A stretch of DNA of 8,174 nt from Lachnospiraceae bacterium (GCA_017476305.1 JAFVAA010000470.1:1-8174), one strand, 5' to 3'; positions 1 to 6,148 are shown, counted from the first letter of the stretch. Notes: a model not told the origin generated them from the letters alone. Numbers and translations are program-made.

Positions 1-1
1 G

Positions 2-334
2 CAGAACCTGATCGGCCTTACCATCGTGGCATTTGGAACAAGCCTTCCGGAGCTTGTGACCTCTGTGGTGGCGGCACGGAAAAAAGAGGCAGAGATGGCA
101 CTTGGAAATGTGATTGGTTCCAATATTTTCAATATTCTCTTTGTGCTTGGAATTGCGGCAGCCATCAGCCCGATCAGGTTCTATATGGAAAATATCATTG
201 ATATCATTGTGCTCGTGGGGATGAGTATGATTGTGCTGGTGTTCTGCTGGACAAAGGAGAAGCTGGTCCGTTGGGAAGGAATCGTGATGCTTCTTTTATA
301 TGCAGGGTATGTGGTATATATTTGTAACCGGTAA
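2..334 (+). CDS. Calcium/sodium antiporter (CaCA family), C-terminal part
   Basis: This is the last 110 codons of a membrane antiporter whose 5' part lies before the window; the frame is open from base 2. The first visible residues carry the second alpha-repeat signature of Na+/Ca2+ exchanger-type (CaCA, YrbG-like) proteins: a G-L-T-I-V-A-F-G-T-S-L-P-E-L segment, then V-T-S-V-V-A-A and G-N-V-I-G-S-N-I-F-N. In this family the GTSLPE and GSNIFN motifs contribute acidic and polar residues to the ion-binding site in the membrane core. Three further hydrophobic stretches follow (I-L-F-V-L-G-I-A-A-A, the I-I-D-I-I-V-L-V region, and V-M-L-L-L-Y-A-G-Y), as expected for the end of the protein, and it stops in the usual place after the last helix. 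Family membership is secure from the motif; the transported ion (Ca2+, or another cation against Na+ or H+) is not shown by the sequence. It converges on hypB with an 8-bp gap. Confidence 0.9.
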   Translation, partial: QNLIGLTIVAFGTSLPELVTSVVAARKKEAEMALGNVIGSNIFNILFVLGIAAAISPIRFYMENIIDIIVLVGMSMIVLVFCWTKEKLVRWEGIVMLLLYAGYVVYICNR

Positions 335-342
335 AATTCACT

Positions 343-1020
343 TTATCCGGCAATCCAGGCATCTGCCTGTTCGGCCAGCCAGGTGATCCACTCCTCTATT
401 CCCTCGCCGGTTTTGGCACTGATGGGGATTACCTTCGCATTTGGATTACGCAGTGCGATATTTTCCCTGCATCTGTCCAGATCGAAATCAAAGTATGGTA
501 AAACGTCTGTCTTGTTGATCAGCACCACATCACATATTGAGAACATGAGGGGATATTTGAGAGGTTTGTCATCGCCCTCCGGGACTGATAAAATCATAGC
601 ATTCTTACTTGCACCTGTATCGAACTCTGCCGGGCAGACCAGGTTTCCGACATTTTCGAGGATAGCCAGATTAATATCCTCTGAAACGAGTTCATCCAGT
701 CCCTGTCTGGTCATGCCTGCATCCAGATGGCACATGCCTCCGGTATGCAGCTGTATTGACTTCACGCCGCATTCTGCGATTTTTTTTGCATCGACATCTG
801 AATCGATATCAGCCTCCATCACTCCGATCTGATATTTACTGTCCAGTGCCTCTATGGTCTTCGTGAGCGTTGTCGTCTTCCCGGCCCCCGGAGATGACAT
901 GAGATTCAGGAGAAATATTCCTTTTTCCTTTAGTTCGTCCCGTAGCTTTGCAGCCTCTCTGTCGTTGTTTTCATATACACTTTTTTTGATTTCAATAATA
1001 CGTACCTGATCTTCACCCAT
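343..1020 (-). CDS. hypB: Hydrogenase nickel incorporation GTPase HypB
   Basis: HypB is the cytoplasmic GTPase that, normally with HypA, loads nickel into the large subunit of NiFe hydrogenase. The 225-residue product is a SIMIBI-class GTPase. The Walker A loop is S-P-G-A-G-K-T-T at about 43-50, a metal and Mg2+ switch region E-A-D-I-D-S-D lies at 69-75, and the base-recognition motif N-K-T-D at 169-172. The G-domain metal site is intact: Cys97-His98 in G-G-M-C-H and Cys129 in N-L-V-C-P, matching the Cys-His/Cys set known from E. coli HypB. It lacks the N-terminal CxxCGC high-affinity nickel motif and any His-rich stretch, so it is the short form. The ATG start is supported by an AAAGGAT ribosome binding site about 10 nt upstream (1031-1037 on the minus strand). 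No hypA or other hyp gene is adjacent; the region upstream of it (1021-1533) has no intact gene. No clear promoter was found. Confidence 0.95.
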   Translation of the reverse strand: MGEDQVRIIEIKKSVYENNDREAAKLRDELKEKGIFLLNLMSSPGAGKTTTLTKTIEALDSKYQIGVMEADIDSDVDAKKIAECGVKSIQLHTGGMCHLDAGMTRQGLDELVSEDINLAILENVGNLVCPAEFDTGASKNAMILSVPEGDDKPLKYPLMFSICDVVLINKTDVLPYFDFDLDRCRENIALRNPNAKVIPISAKTGEGIEEWITWLAEQADAWIAG

Positions 1021-1025
1021 GATTA

Positions 1026-1208
1026 CTAATATCCTTTCTGAAATGCTTCAATCTTTTTTTCTACAGCCTGCTATATTTGCTGCGCATGTTTTAAAGCTGC
1101 TTGCGGTTCTGTTTTATCATATTTATTGCCATGTTTTCTGGCATAATGAAGTTGCGAAGCAACTTCCATGATGAACGCTTCAGCGTTCATTTTATCATAT
1201 TTGTGCAT
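1026..1208 (-). pseudogene. Short open frame upstream of hypB, possible gene remnant or repeat-encoded peptide
   Basis: On the minus strand an ATG at 1208 opens 45 codons, ending in TAG at 1073-1071. The same frame then continues for 14 more protein-like codons (QAVEKKIEAFQKGY) to a second TAG at 1028-1026, just before hypB. The composition is rich in Lys, Ala, Gln and Tyr and looks protein-like, and the pair of 13-bp direct repeats is in frame, giving K-Y-D-K twice. There is no well-spaced ribosome binding site: GGGGA sits almost against the ATG. Much of the frame is simply the palindromic element read through. It may be the tail of a decayed gene with one nonsense codon, a peptide encoded by a dispersed repeat, or chance. 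I do not recognise the family. Confidence 0.3.
1112..1202. repeat. Palindromic element: three stem-loops inside 13-bp direct repeats
   Basis: The 13-mer TTTTATCATATTT occurs at 1112-1124 and again at 1190-1202. Between the copies are three consecutive inverted repeats: TGCCA/TGGCA (1127-1131 and 1139-1143, 7-nt loop), GAAGTTGC/GCAACTTC (1148-1155 and 1159-1166, GAA loop), and ATGAACGC/GCGTTCAT (1171-1178 and 1183-1190, TTCA loop). The second is an 8-bp perfect stem whose tip is GCGAAGC, a heptamer known to form an unusually stable DNA mini-hairpin. Perfect stems this close together in a spacer are unlikely by chance and resemble the small dispersed palindromic elements (REP/MITE-like) of bacterial genomes. 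The direct repeats could be a target duplication, although both copies share one reading frame on the minus strand. Dispersal elsewhere in the genome cannot be seen from this window. Confidence 0.7.
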
Positions 1209-1362
1209 TCCCCGTCAATCTGCTGTCTGGTCAGGATGGCAGCTCTGGTTTGCGGCAGGTTACAGAGTGCAGTTTCCATTCAAAACTTTAAACGAAATGC
1301 CACTGCCGTGTGAAGTGTAAACCCTGCAGGGGTTAAGCAGGGACAAAAATTCTAAATTCTTC
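1203..1362. other. Spacer between the palindromic element and the htpG promoter
   Basis: I see no convincing gene here on either strand. The only local structure is the 10-bp palindrome CCCTGCAGGG at 1322-1331, which can also form AACCC/GGGTT around a 5-nt loop; no T-run follows, so it is not a terminator. A GCAGGG copy recurs at 1337-1342. Together with the flanking element and leader, the gene-free interval between hypB and htpG is about 513 bp. Confidence 0.6.
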
Positions 1363-1391
1363 TTGACTTTTTATAAAAAGAATATTATTAT
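1363..1391 (+). promoter_or_regulatory. Sigma-A-type promoter of htpG
   Basis: A TTGACT -35 box (1363-1368) and a TATTAT -10 box (1386-1391) are separated by exactly 17 bp in a very AT-rich stretch. Transcription would begin near 1398, about 135 nt before the htpG start codon and about 10 nt before the CIRCE operator, the usual geometry for HrcA-controlled heat-shock genes. Confidence 0.85.
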
Positions 1392-1407
1392 ATTTTTCAG
1401 ATGGTTG

Positions 1408-1434
1408 TTAGCACTCGTTTTGATAGAGTGCTAA
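1408..1434 (+). promoter_or_regulatory. CIRCE operator (HrcA binding site)
   Basis: TTAGCACTC (1408-1416), a 9-nt spacer (1417-1425) and GAGTGCTAA (1426-1434) match the CIRCE consensus at every arm position; the dyad extends one more pair (G1407/C1435). HrcA, the heat-inactivated repressor of class I chaperone genes, binds this element, so htpG should be repressed at normal temperature and released under protein-folding stress. It starts about 10 nt after the predicted transcription start. Confidence 0.97.
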
Positions 1435-1450
1435 CCGCAAAGCGCAAGGA

Positions 1451-1498
1451 CCTGCACCCGACATCAAAAAAGAATTTATTGCTGATGTCGAGTGCAGG
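1451..1498 (+). promoter_or_regulatory. Long stem-loop in the htpG 5' leader
   Basis: CCTGCAC-C-CGACATCA (1451-1466) pairs with TGATGTCG-A-GTGCAGG (1483-1498): a 16-position stem with a single C/A mismatch around a 16-nt A/T-rich loop. No T-run follows, so it is not an intrinsic terminator. The ribosome binding site lies 21 nt beyond the stem and stays unpaired. Possible roles are mRNA stability or a second layer of temperature control; neither is shown by the sequence. Confidence 0.75.
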
Positions 1499-1519
1499 CT
1501 TACAGAAATATAAGTAGAA

Positions 1520-1525
1520 AAGGAG
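1520..1525 (+). promoter_or_regulatory. Ribosome binding site that fixes the htpG start
   Basis: AAGGAG lies 8 nt before the ATG at 1534. An upstream in-frame GTG at 1492 would add 14 residues, but it sits in the 3' arm of the leader stem-loop and has no ribosome binding site, so the ATG is preferred. The product then begins M-Q-T-R-T-G-S, directly ahead of the GHKL fold. Confidence 0.9.
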
Positions 1526-1533
1526 CGAGTATT

Positions 1534-3645
1534 ATGCAGACAAGAACAGGAAGTTTATCCATTGAATCAGAAAACATGTTTCCTATTATAAAGAAATGGC
1601 TTTATTCGGATCATGACATTTTTATCCGTGAGCTGGTATCGAACGGCTGTGATGCGATTACGAAGCTAAAAAAGTTAGAGATCATGGGAGAGTATGACTT
1701 TGCGGATGACTATAAACCGGCGATACAGGTAGAGGTAGATGCTGAGGGAAAGACGATTACCTTTACCGATAACGGAATCGGCATGACGGATTCCGAGGTG
1801 GATGAGTATATCAATCAGGTGGCATTTTCCGGAGCGACAGATTTCTTAGAGAAGTACAAGGATAAGACAAATGAGGAGCAGATCATCGGCCACTTTGGAC
1901 TGGGATTTTATTCTGCATTTATGGTAGCGGATTCGGTAGAGATTGACACGCTATCCTTTGAGAAGGATGCCACACCGGTTCACTGGGAATCGGAGGGCGG
2001 TATCAACTTTGAAATGAAGGAAGGTACGAAAGAGGGCGTGGGTACGAAGATTACGCTGCATCTTTCAGAGGACAGCCTGGAGTTTGCGAATGAGTACCGT
2101 GTGAGAGAAGTTTTAAATAAGTACTGTTCCTTTATGCCGGTGGAGATTTTCCTTTCCAAAGCAAATGCAGAGCAGGAGTATGAAACCATCGATGCGGAGG
2201 ACATTCGTGAGGATGATGTCGTAGTAGAAAAGTTTACCGATGAGGCAAAGACCGAGGAAAAGGAAAATGAGGATGGTACGAAGGAAACCGTGGAGATTTC
2301 TCCGGCAAAGGAAAAGGCGAAAATCAATAAGCGTCCGGTTTCCCTAAGTGATACGACACCTCTCTGGACGAAGCATCCGAACGACTGCAGTGAGGAGGAT
2401 TATAAGGACTTTTACCGGAAGGTGTTTAACGACTATAAGGAGCCTTTGTTCTGGATTCATCTGAACATGGATTATCCTTTTAATCTGAAGGGAATCCTGT
2501 ACTTCCCGAAGATCAATACGGAGTATGACAACCTGGAGGGTGTCATCAAGCTGTATAACAACCAGGTGTTCATAGCAGATAATATCAAGGAGGTCATTCC
2601 GGAGTTCTTAATGCTCTTAAAGGGTGTGATCGATTGTCCGGATCTGCCGCTTAACGTATCCCGCAGTGCGCTGCAGAATGACGGCTTTGTAAAGAAAATT
2701 TCGGACTATATCACCAAAAAGGTGGCAGACAAGCTCTCCGGTATGTATAAGGTGGAAAGGGAAAGCTACGAGAAATACTGGGAGGATATCAGTCCGTTCA
2801 TTAAATATGGCTGCTTAAAGGATGAGAAATTCAAAGAGAAAATGCAGGAATTTATCATCTTCAAGGATTTAGAGGATAAGTATATCACCCTTCCGGAATA
2901 TGTGGAGGAGAGAAAGAAAGCACTTGGTAAAGAGGATGCCTCTGAAAAAGAGGAGGCACCGGAGGTTGAGGAGAGCGTAGAGGCAGCAGAGGAAAAGGAT
3001 GCGGCTTCTGAGGACGAAGAGGAAAAGGAAGAGGAGCCGACGACCGTTTACTATGCGACGGATCTGCAGCAGCAGAGCCAGTATGTCAATCTGTTCAAAG
3101 AGCAGAACATCAATGCAGTGGTTCTGACACATACGATTGACCAGCCGTTTATCAGCCAGCTGGAGCAGGGAGATCTGAAGGTAAAATTCCAGAGAATTGA
3201 TGCGGATCTTACGGACACCATGACCGAGGAGGAGGATGAGGAGACCTTAAAGAAGCAGACGGAAGAGCTTTCCGAGGTCTTTAAGAAAGCACTGGGGAAG
3301 GAGCAGCTGGAGGTCAAGGTAGAGAAGCTGAAAAATGAGAATATTTCCTCTATGATGACGCTTTCCGAGGAAACCCGCCGTATGCAGGATATGATGAAGA
3401 TGTACAGCATGGGTGGTCCGGGCATGGATATGAGTATGTTTGGCGGTGGAGAGACACTGATCTTAAACTCTGCCAATAAATTAGTGCAGTATATTCTGGA
3501 AAATAAAGAGGGCGAGCATACGGAGCTGTTCTGCAAGCAGCTGTATGATCTGGCGATGCTGGCACATAAACCGCTTCCGGCAGATGAGATGACGGAATTC
3601 GTGGCCAGGAGCAATGAAATCATGATGCTTTTATCTGCACAGTAA
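1534..3645 (+). CDS. htpG: Molecular chaperone HtpG (bacterial Hsp90)
   Basis: HtpG is the cytosolic ATP-dependent Hsp90 dimer that remodels client proteins, usually with DnaK. The GHKL ATPase domain is intact: R-E-L-V-S-N with catalytic Glu33, Asn37 and Asp40; D-N-G-I-G-M at 79-84; and the lid-proximal G-H-F-G-L-G-F-Y-S at 119-127. The middle domain carries W-T-K (from S-D-T-T-P-L-W-T-K), a K-L-Y-N-N-Q-V-F-I strand and D-L-P-L-N-V-S-R-S-A-L-Q, where most family members have S-R-E before the Leu-Gln. At 703 residues it is about 75-80 longer than E. coli or B. subtilis HtpG. Two acidic insertions explain most of this: about 213-263, at the N/middle junction where eukaryotic Hsp90 has its charged linker, and about 466-502 (20 of 37 residues Asp or Glu). 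The C-terminal segment 607-635 has ten methionines. The gene stands alone between its CIRCE promoter and a terminator. Confidence 0.97.
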   Translation: MQTRTGSLSIESENMFPIIKKWLYSDHDIFIRELVSNGCDAITKLKKLEIMGEYDFADDYKPAIQVEVDAEGKTITFTDNGIGMTDSEVDEYINQVAFSGATDFLEKYKDKTNEEQIIGHFGLGFYSAFMVADSVEIDTLSFEKDATPVHWESEGGINFEMKEGTKEGVGTKITLHLSEDSLEFANEYRVREVLNKYCSFMPVEIFLSKANAEQEYETIDAEDIREDDVVVEKFTDEAKTEEKENEDGTKETVEISPAKEKAKINKRPVSLSDTTPLWTKHPNDCSEEDYKDFYRKVFNDYKEPLFWIHLNMDYPFNLKGILYFPKINTEYDNLEGVIKLYNNQVFIADNIKEVIPEFLMLLKGVIDCPDLPLNVSRSALQNDGFVKKISDYITKKVADKLSGMYKVERESYEKYWEDISPFIKYGCLKDEKFKEKMQEFIIFKDLEDKYITLPEYVEERKKALGKEDASEKEEAPEVEESVEAAEEKDAASEDEEEKEEEPTTVYYATDLQQQSQYVNLFKEQNINAVVLTHTIDQPFISQLEQGDLKVKFQRIDADLTDTMTEEEDEETLKKQTEELSEVFKKALGKEQLEVKVEKLKNENISSMMTLSEETRRMQDMMKMYSMGGPGMDMSMFGGGETLILNSANKLVQYILENKEGEHTELFCKQLYDLAMLAHKPLPADEMTEFVARSNEIMMLLSAQ

Positions 3646-3675
3646 ATTTTCCGGTTTTCATATAGAATATTGCAT

Positions 3676-3723
3676 AAAAAGGGCAGGTTTTTACAGATAA
3701 ATTTGTAAAAACTGCCCTTTTTT
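3676..3723 (+). terminator. Intrinsic terminator of htpG
   Basis: GGGCAG (3681-3686) pairs with CTGCCC (3712-3717), and TTTTTAC (3688-3694) with GTAAAAA (3705-3711), leaving one bulged G at 3687 and a 10-nt loop. An A-run precedes the stem and six T follow it. It lies about 30 nt after the htpG stop and separates htpG from the transporter unit. The A-run on the 5' side could make it work in both directions. Confidence 0.95.
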
Positions 3724-3753
3724 CGTGATTTTCAAAAATTTCAAAATAAAAGA

Positions 3754-3782
3754 TTGACTTTTGGTCATTTTTGTCATATAGT
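3754..3782 (+). promoter_or_regulatory. Promoter of the MMPL transporter unit
   Basis: TTGACT (3754-3759) and TATAGT (3777-3782) are separated by 17 bp. Transcription would start near 3789, leaving a leader of about 90 nt. The -35 box lies inside the first TGAC-N5-GTCA dyad, and the second dyad begins just past the start site, which argues for control by repression. Confidence 0.8.
3755..3767. promoter_or_regulatory. Operator-like dyad 1 (TGAC-N5-GTCA), overlapping the -35 box
   Basis: TGACTTTTGGTCA has perfect outer TGAC/GTCA arms and one mismatched inner pair. It has the same arms and 13-bp length as dyad 2, with centres 44 bp apart (3761 and 3805), about four helical turns. Occupancy would block the -35 box. 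A TetR-family repressor is the likely type, judged only from dyad size and from the frequent TetR control of exporters; no regulator gene is in the window. Confidence 0.6.
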
Positions 3783-3794
3783 AGTTATGGTTAG

Positions 3795-3815
3795 AAAATG
3801 ACCAAAGGTCATTTT
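3795..3815. promoter_or_regulatory. Operator-like dyad 2, perfect 9-bp inverted repeat
   Basis: AAAATGACC (3795-3803) and GGTCATTTT (3807-3815) form a perfect inverted repeat around AAA. It starts about 6 nt after the predicted transcription start, a position where a bound repressor would block RNA polymerase. Its core TGACCAAAGGTCA matches the arms of dyad 1. Confidence 0.75.
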
Positions 3816-3832
3816 GATAATTAATATCAAAT

Positions 3833-3858
3833 AGAAATCATCCTTTGTGTTGATTTCT
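3833..3858 (+). promoter_or_regulatory. Leader stem-loop before the MMPL ribosome binding site
   Basis: AGAAATCA (3833-3840) pairs perfectly with TGATTTCT (3851-3858) around a 10-nt loop. The purine-rich GGGGGAAAGGAAG follows directly, so the stem ends at the edge of the ribosome binding site and could affect its accessibility. There is no T-run, so it is not a terminator. Confidence 0.5.
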
Positions 3859-3880
3859 GGGGGAAAGGAAGTAGAGAAGG

Positions 3881-6025
3881 ATGTTAAGCATCGGAAAGTG
3901 GATTACGAAGCACAAAAACATCATATTGATTTTGGCAGTTCTTTTGATTATCCCGGCAGGGTTTGGCTATCTGACGACCAAGGTGAATTATGATGTACTT
4001 AGTTACCTGCCGAAGACCTTAGAGACGGTAAAGGGGCAGGATGTGATGGTGGATGAGTTCGGAATGGGGGCTTTTTCCATGATCGTCGCAGAGGATATGT
4101 CGATGAAGGATGCGGCAAAGCTGGAGGAGGACATCGAGGCGATTGACCATGTAAATAAGGTCCTCTGGTATGATGACCTGCTGGATACGAACATACCGAC
4201 AGAAATGCTGCCAAAGAAACTTAGGGATGCATTTTTTAACGGAGATGCGACGATGATGATCGCATTCTTTGAGGGAACGACCTCGGAGGATGATACGATG
4301 GATGCGATTGCAGAAATCAGAAAGACCGTGGCAAAAAATGTATATGCCAGCGGAATCTCCGGAGTGGTTACGGATATCAAGGATCTGGCGCTTCAGGAAA
4401 TGCCGGTATATGTCGTGGTAGCCGGGCTTCTTTGCCTGGTCGTCCTCCTGATTACGATGGATTCGTTTGCAGCACCGCTTGTATTTCTTTTAACAGTGGG
4501 TATTTCCATCGTATACAACCTGGGAAGCAATTTCTTCCTCGGACAGATTTCCTACATTACACAGGCACTGGCTGCAGTATTACAGCTGGCGGTAACGATG
4601 GACTATTCCATCTTCCTTCTGGAAAGCTTCGAGGCAAATAAAAAGCGTTATCCGGGAGATAAAAAGCGTGCGATGGCACATGCGATTTCGAATACCTTTG
4701 TATCGGTATCCAGCAGTTCTGTTACTACTATCGTAGGATTTTTAGCACTCTGCTTTATGACCTTTAAATTAGGTATGGATATCGGTATCGTTATGTCAAA
4801 GGGCGTTATCATCGGAGTGATTGTCTGCGTCACGGTTCTTCCGGCAATGATTTTAACCTTTGATGGTGCGATTGGGAAGACGACGCATAAGCCGCTTCTG
4901 CCACCGATGAATAAGGCTTCGAAGTTCATCGTAAAGCACCACTGGGTTGCACTTATCATTTTCTTAGCGTTTTTAGTACCGGCTCTGTACGGAAACAGCA
5001 ATTATAAGATTTATTATAACTTAGATAAATCTCTGCCGCGGGATATACCGAGTACACAGGCAAATGAGCATTTAAAGGAACATTTTGAGATGAGCTCCAT
5101 CCATATCGTTCTTTTGGAAAATAATCTGACCTCGAAGGAAAAGGAGCAGATGCTAAAGGAAATGAAGGAAGTCGAAGGTGTGAAGTGGACACTTGGTCTG
5201 GATTCGGTCGTTGGTGCGAACCTTCCGGAAAATATGATTCCGAAGAAAGCGACGAAGATGCTGAAGTCAAAAAATTATGAGCTGGAATTCATCTGTTCCG
5301 ATTATGATTCTGCAACAGATGAGTCAAATGCCCAGATCCATAAGCTGGATAAAATCGTGAAGAAATATCAGAAGAGTGCCATGGTCATCGGAGAGGCACC
5401 GATGATGAAGGATCTCGCAGATGTGACGAATGTGGATCTGACGAATGTAAATATCATTTCGATTGCAGCGATTTTCATTGTCATTATGATTACCTTTAAG
5501 TCGATTTCGATTCCGGCAATCTTAGTAGCCGTGATTGAGTTTGCGATTGCCTGCAACATGGCGGTTCCGTACTATATGGGAACAGAGCTTCCATTCGTGG
5601 CAAGTATCGTCATCGGAACCATTCAGTTAGGAGCGACGGTAGACTATGCAATCCTGATGACCAGCAGATATCATAAAGAGCGCACGATACAGAAGCGCAG
5701 TAAAAAGGATGCGATTCTCATCGCACATACGGCTTCGATGAAGTCCATTTTGACCAGCGGTTTCTGCTTCTTTGCAGCGACCTTCGGTGTATCCATGTAC
5801 TCGAGAGTGGATATGATTGGTGCCATCTGTACCTTATTAGCCAGAGGTTCCATTATCAGTATGCTGGTCGTAATCCTGATTCTGCCGGCAATGCTCTGGA
5901 TCTTCGATGGCCTGATCATCAGAACCTCATGGGATATGATCAAGGATAAAGTACATCAGAGAGATAAGGCGCATGAAAATGTACCGTTTGAGGCTGGTGC
6001 AGAGATGAAGGAGCAGATCAGTTAA
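3881..6025 (+). CDS. MMPL/RND-family transporter
   Basis: This 714-residue inner-membrane transporter has the full MMPL layout. One N-terminal helix (about 12-31) is followed by an extracytoplasmic porter loop (32-172), a bundle of five helices (174-328), a seventh helix (355-371), a second porter loop (372-522) and five more helices (from 524). Each half carries the Asp-Tyr pair expected in helices 4 and 10: T-M-D-Y-S at Asp241-Tyr242 and T-V-D-Y-A at Asp588-Tyr589. In mycobacterial MmpL3 the equivalent pairs relay protons. The length is close to B. subtilis YdfJ, another MMPL protein. Family members export lipids or hydrophobic compounds by proton antiport; the substrate here is not evident. 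The start has an AAAGGA site 11 nt upstream, slightly long, and the hydrophobic N-terminus fits the family. The promoter carries two operator-like dyads. A secreted repeat protein follows 182 nt downstream without an intervening terminator. Confidence 0.93.
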   Translation: MLSIGKWITKHKNIILILAVLLIIPAGFGYLTTKVNYDVLSYLPKTLETVKGQDVMVDEFGMGAFSMIVAEDMSMKDAAKLEEDIEAIDHVNKVLWYDDLLDTNIPTEMLPKKLRDAFFNGDATMMIAFFEGTTSEDDTMDAIAEIRKTVAKNVYASGISGVVTDIKDLALQEMPVYVVVAGLLCLVVLLITMDSFAAPLVFLLTVGISIVYNLGSNFFLGQISYITQALAAVLQLAVTMDYSIFLLESFEANKKRYPGDKKRAMAHAISNTFVSVSSSSVTTIVGFLALCFMTFKLGMDIGIVMSKGVIIGVIVCVTVLPAMILTFDGAIGKTTHKPLLPPMNKASKFIVKHHWVALIIFLAFLVPALYGNSNYKIYYNLDKSLPRDIPSTQANEHLKEHFEMSSIHIVLLENNLTSKEKEQMLKEMKEVEGVKWTLGLDSVVGANLPENMIPKKATKMLKSKNYELEFICSDYDSATDESNAQIHKLDKIVKKYQKSAMVIGEAPMMKDLADVTNVDLTNVNIISIAAIFIVIMITFKSISIPAILVAVIEFAIACNMAVPYYMGTELPFVASIVIGTIQLGATVDYAILMTSRYHKERTIQKRSKKDAILIAHTASMKSILTSGFCFFAATFGVSMYSRVDMIGAICTLLARGSIISMLVVILILPAMLWIFDGLIIRTSWDMIKDKVHQRDKAHENVPFEAGAEMKEQIS

Positions 6026-6087
6026 AGAGCGGCATAGATGGAAAGAAAGGGTTCTGGATGCCAAAGACATTTATGACTTGATAAAAT

Positions 6088-6115
6088 TTTTCAAATAAGA
6101 AAATGCCTTTATAAT
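6088..6115 (+). promoter_or_regulatory. Possible secondary promoter before the secreted protein
   Basis: A perfect TATAAT (6110-6115) is preceded, after 16 bp, by a weak -35 (TTTTCA, 6088-6093). The 182-nt gap from the MMPL stop is long for a simple operon, so the downstream gene may have some transcription of its own. The TGAC-N5-GTCA dyad is absent here. Confidence 0.45.
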
Positions 6116-6126
6116 AAGAAAGAAGT

Positions 6127-6148
6127 TCTGCTAAAATAAAAAAGCAGA
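6127..6148 (+). other. Small stem-loop in the transporter-secreted protein gap
   Basis: TCTGCT (6127-6132) pairs with AGCAGA (6143-6148) around a 10-nt A-rich loop. The stem is short and no T-run follows, so it does not qualify as a terminator; it could be an mRNA processing or stability element. Confidence 0.35.

Noticed and set aside
383..832. 149-codon plus-strand frame inside hypB
   Set aside because: It is the antisense of a clearly conserved GTPase and has no coherent motif of its own.
1101..1313. 70-codon plus-strand open frame upstream of htpG
   Set aside because: It reads through the palindromic element, has no ribosome binding site, and its residues show no recognisable domain; it is probably a by-product of the inverted repeats.
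1322..1331. CCCTGCAGGG as an operator or terminator
   Set aside because: A short palindrome with no T-run, no promoter relation and no second copy of the full dyad.
1492..1533. GTG-initiated N-terminal extension of HtpG by 14 residues
   Set aside because: The GTG lies in the 3' arm of the leader hairpin without a ribosome binding site, while the ATG at 1534 has AAGGAG 8 nt upstream and fits the family start.
3051..3623. 190-codon minus-strand frame opposite htpG
   Set aside because: Its Ser- and Cys-rich composition comes from the complement of acidic and Lys codons in htpG; no family features.
6127..6148. Terminator after the MMPL gene
   Set aside because: The stem is only 6 bp and is followed by GGGTACTG instead of a T-run.
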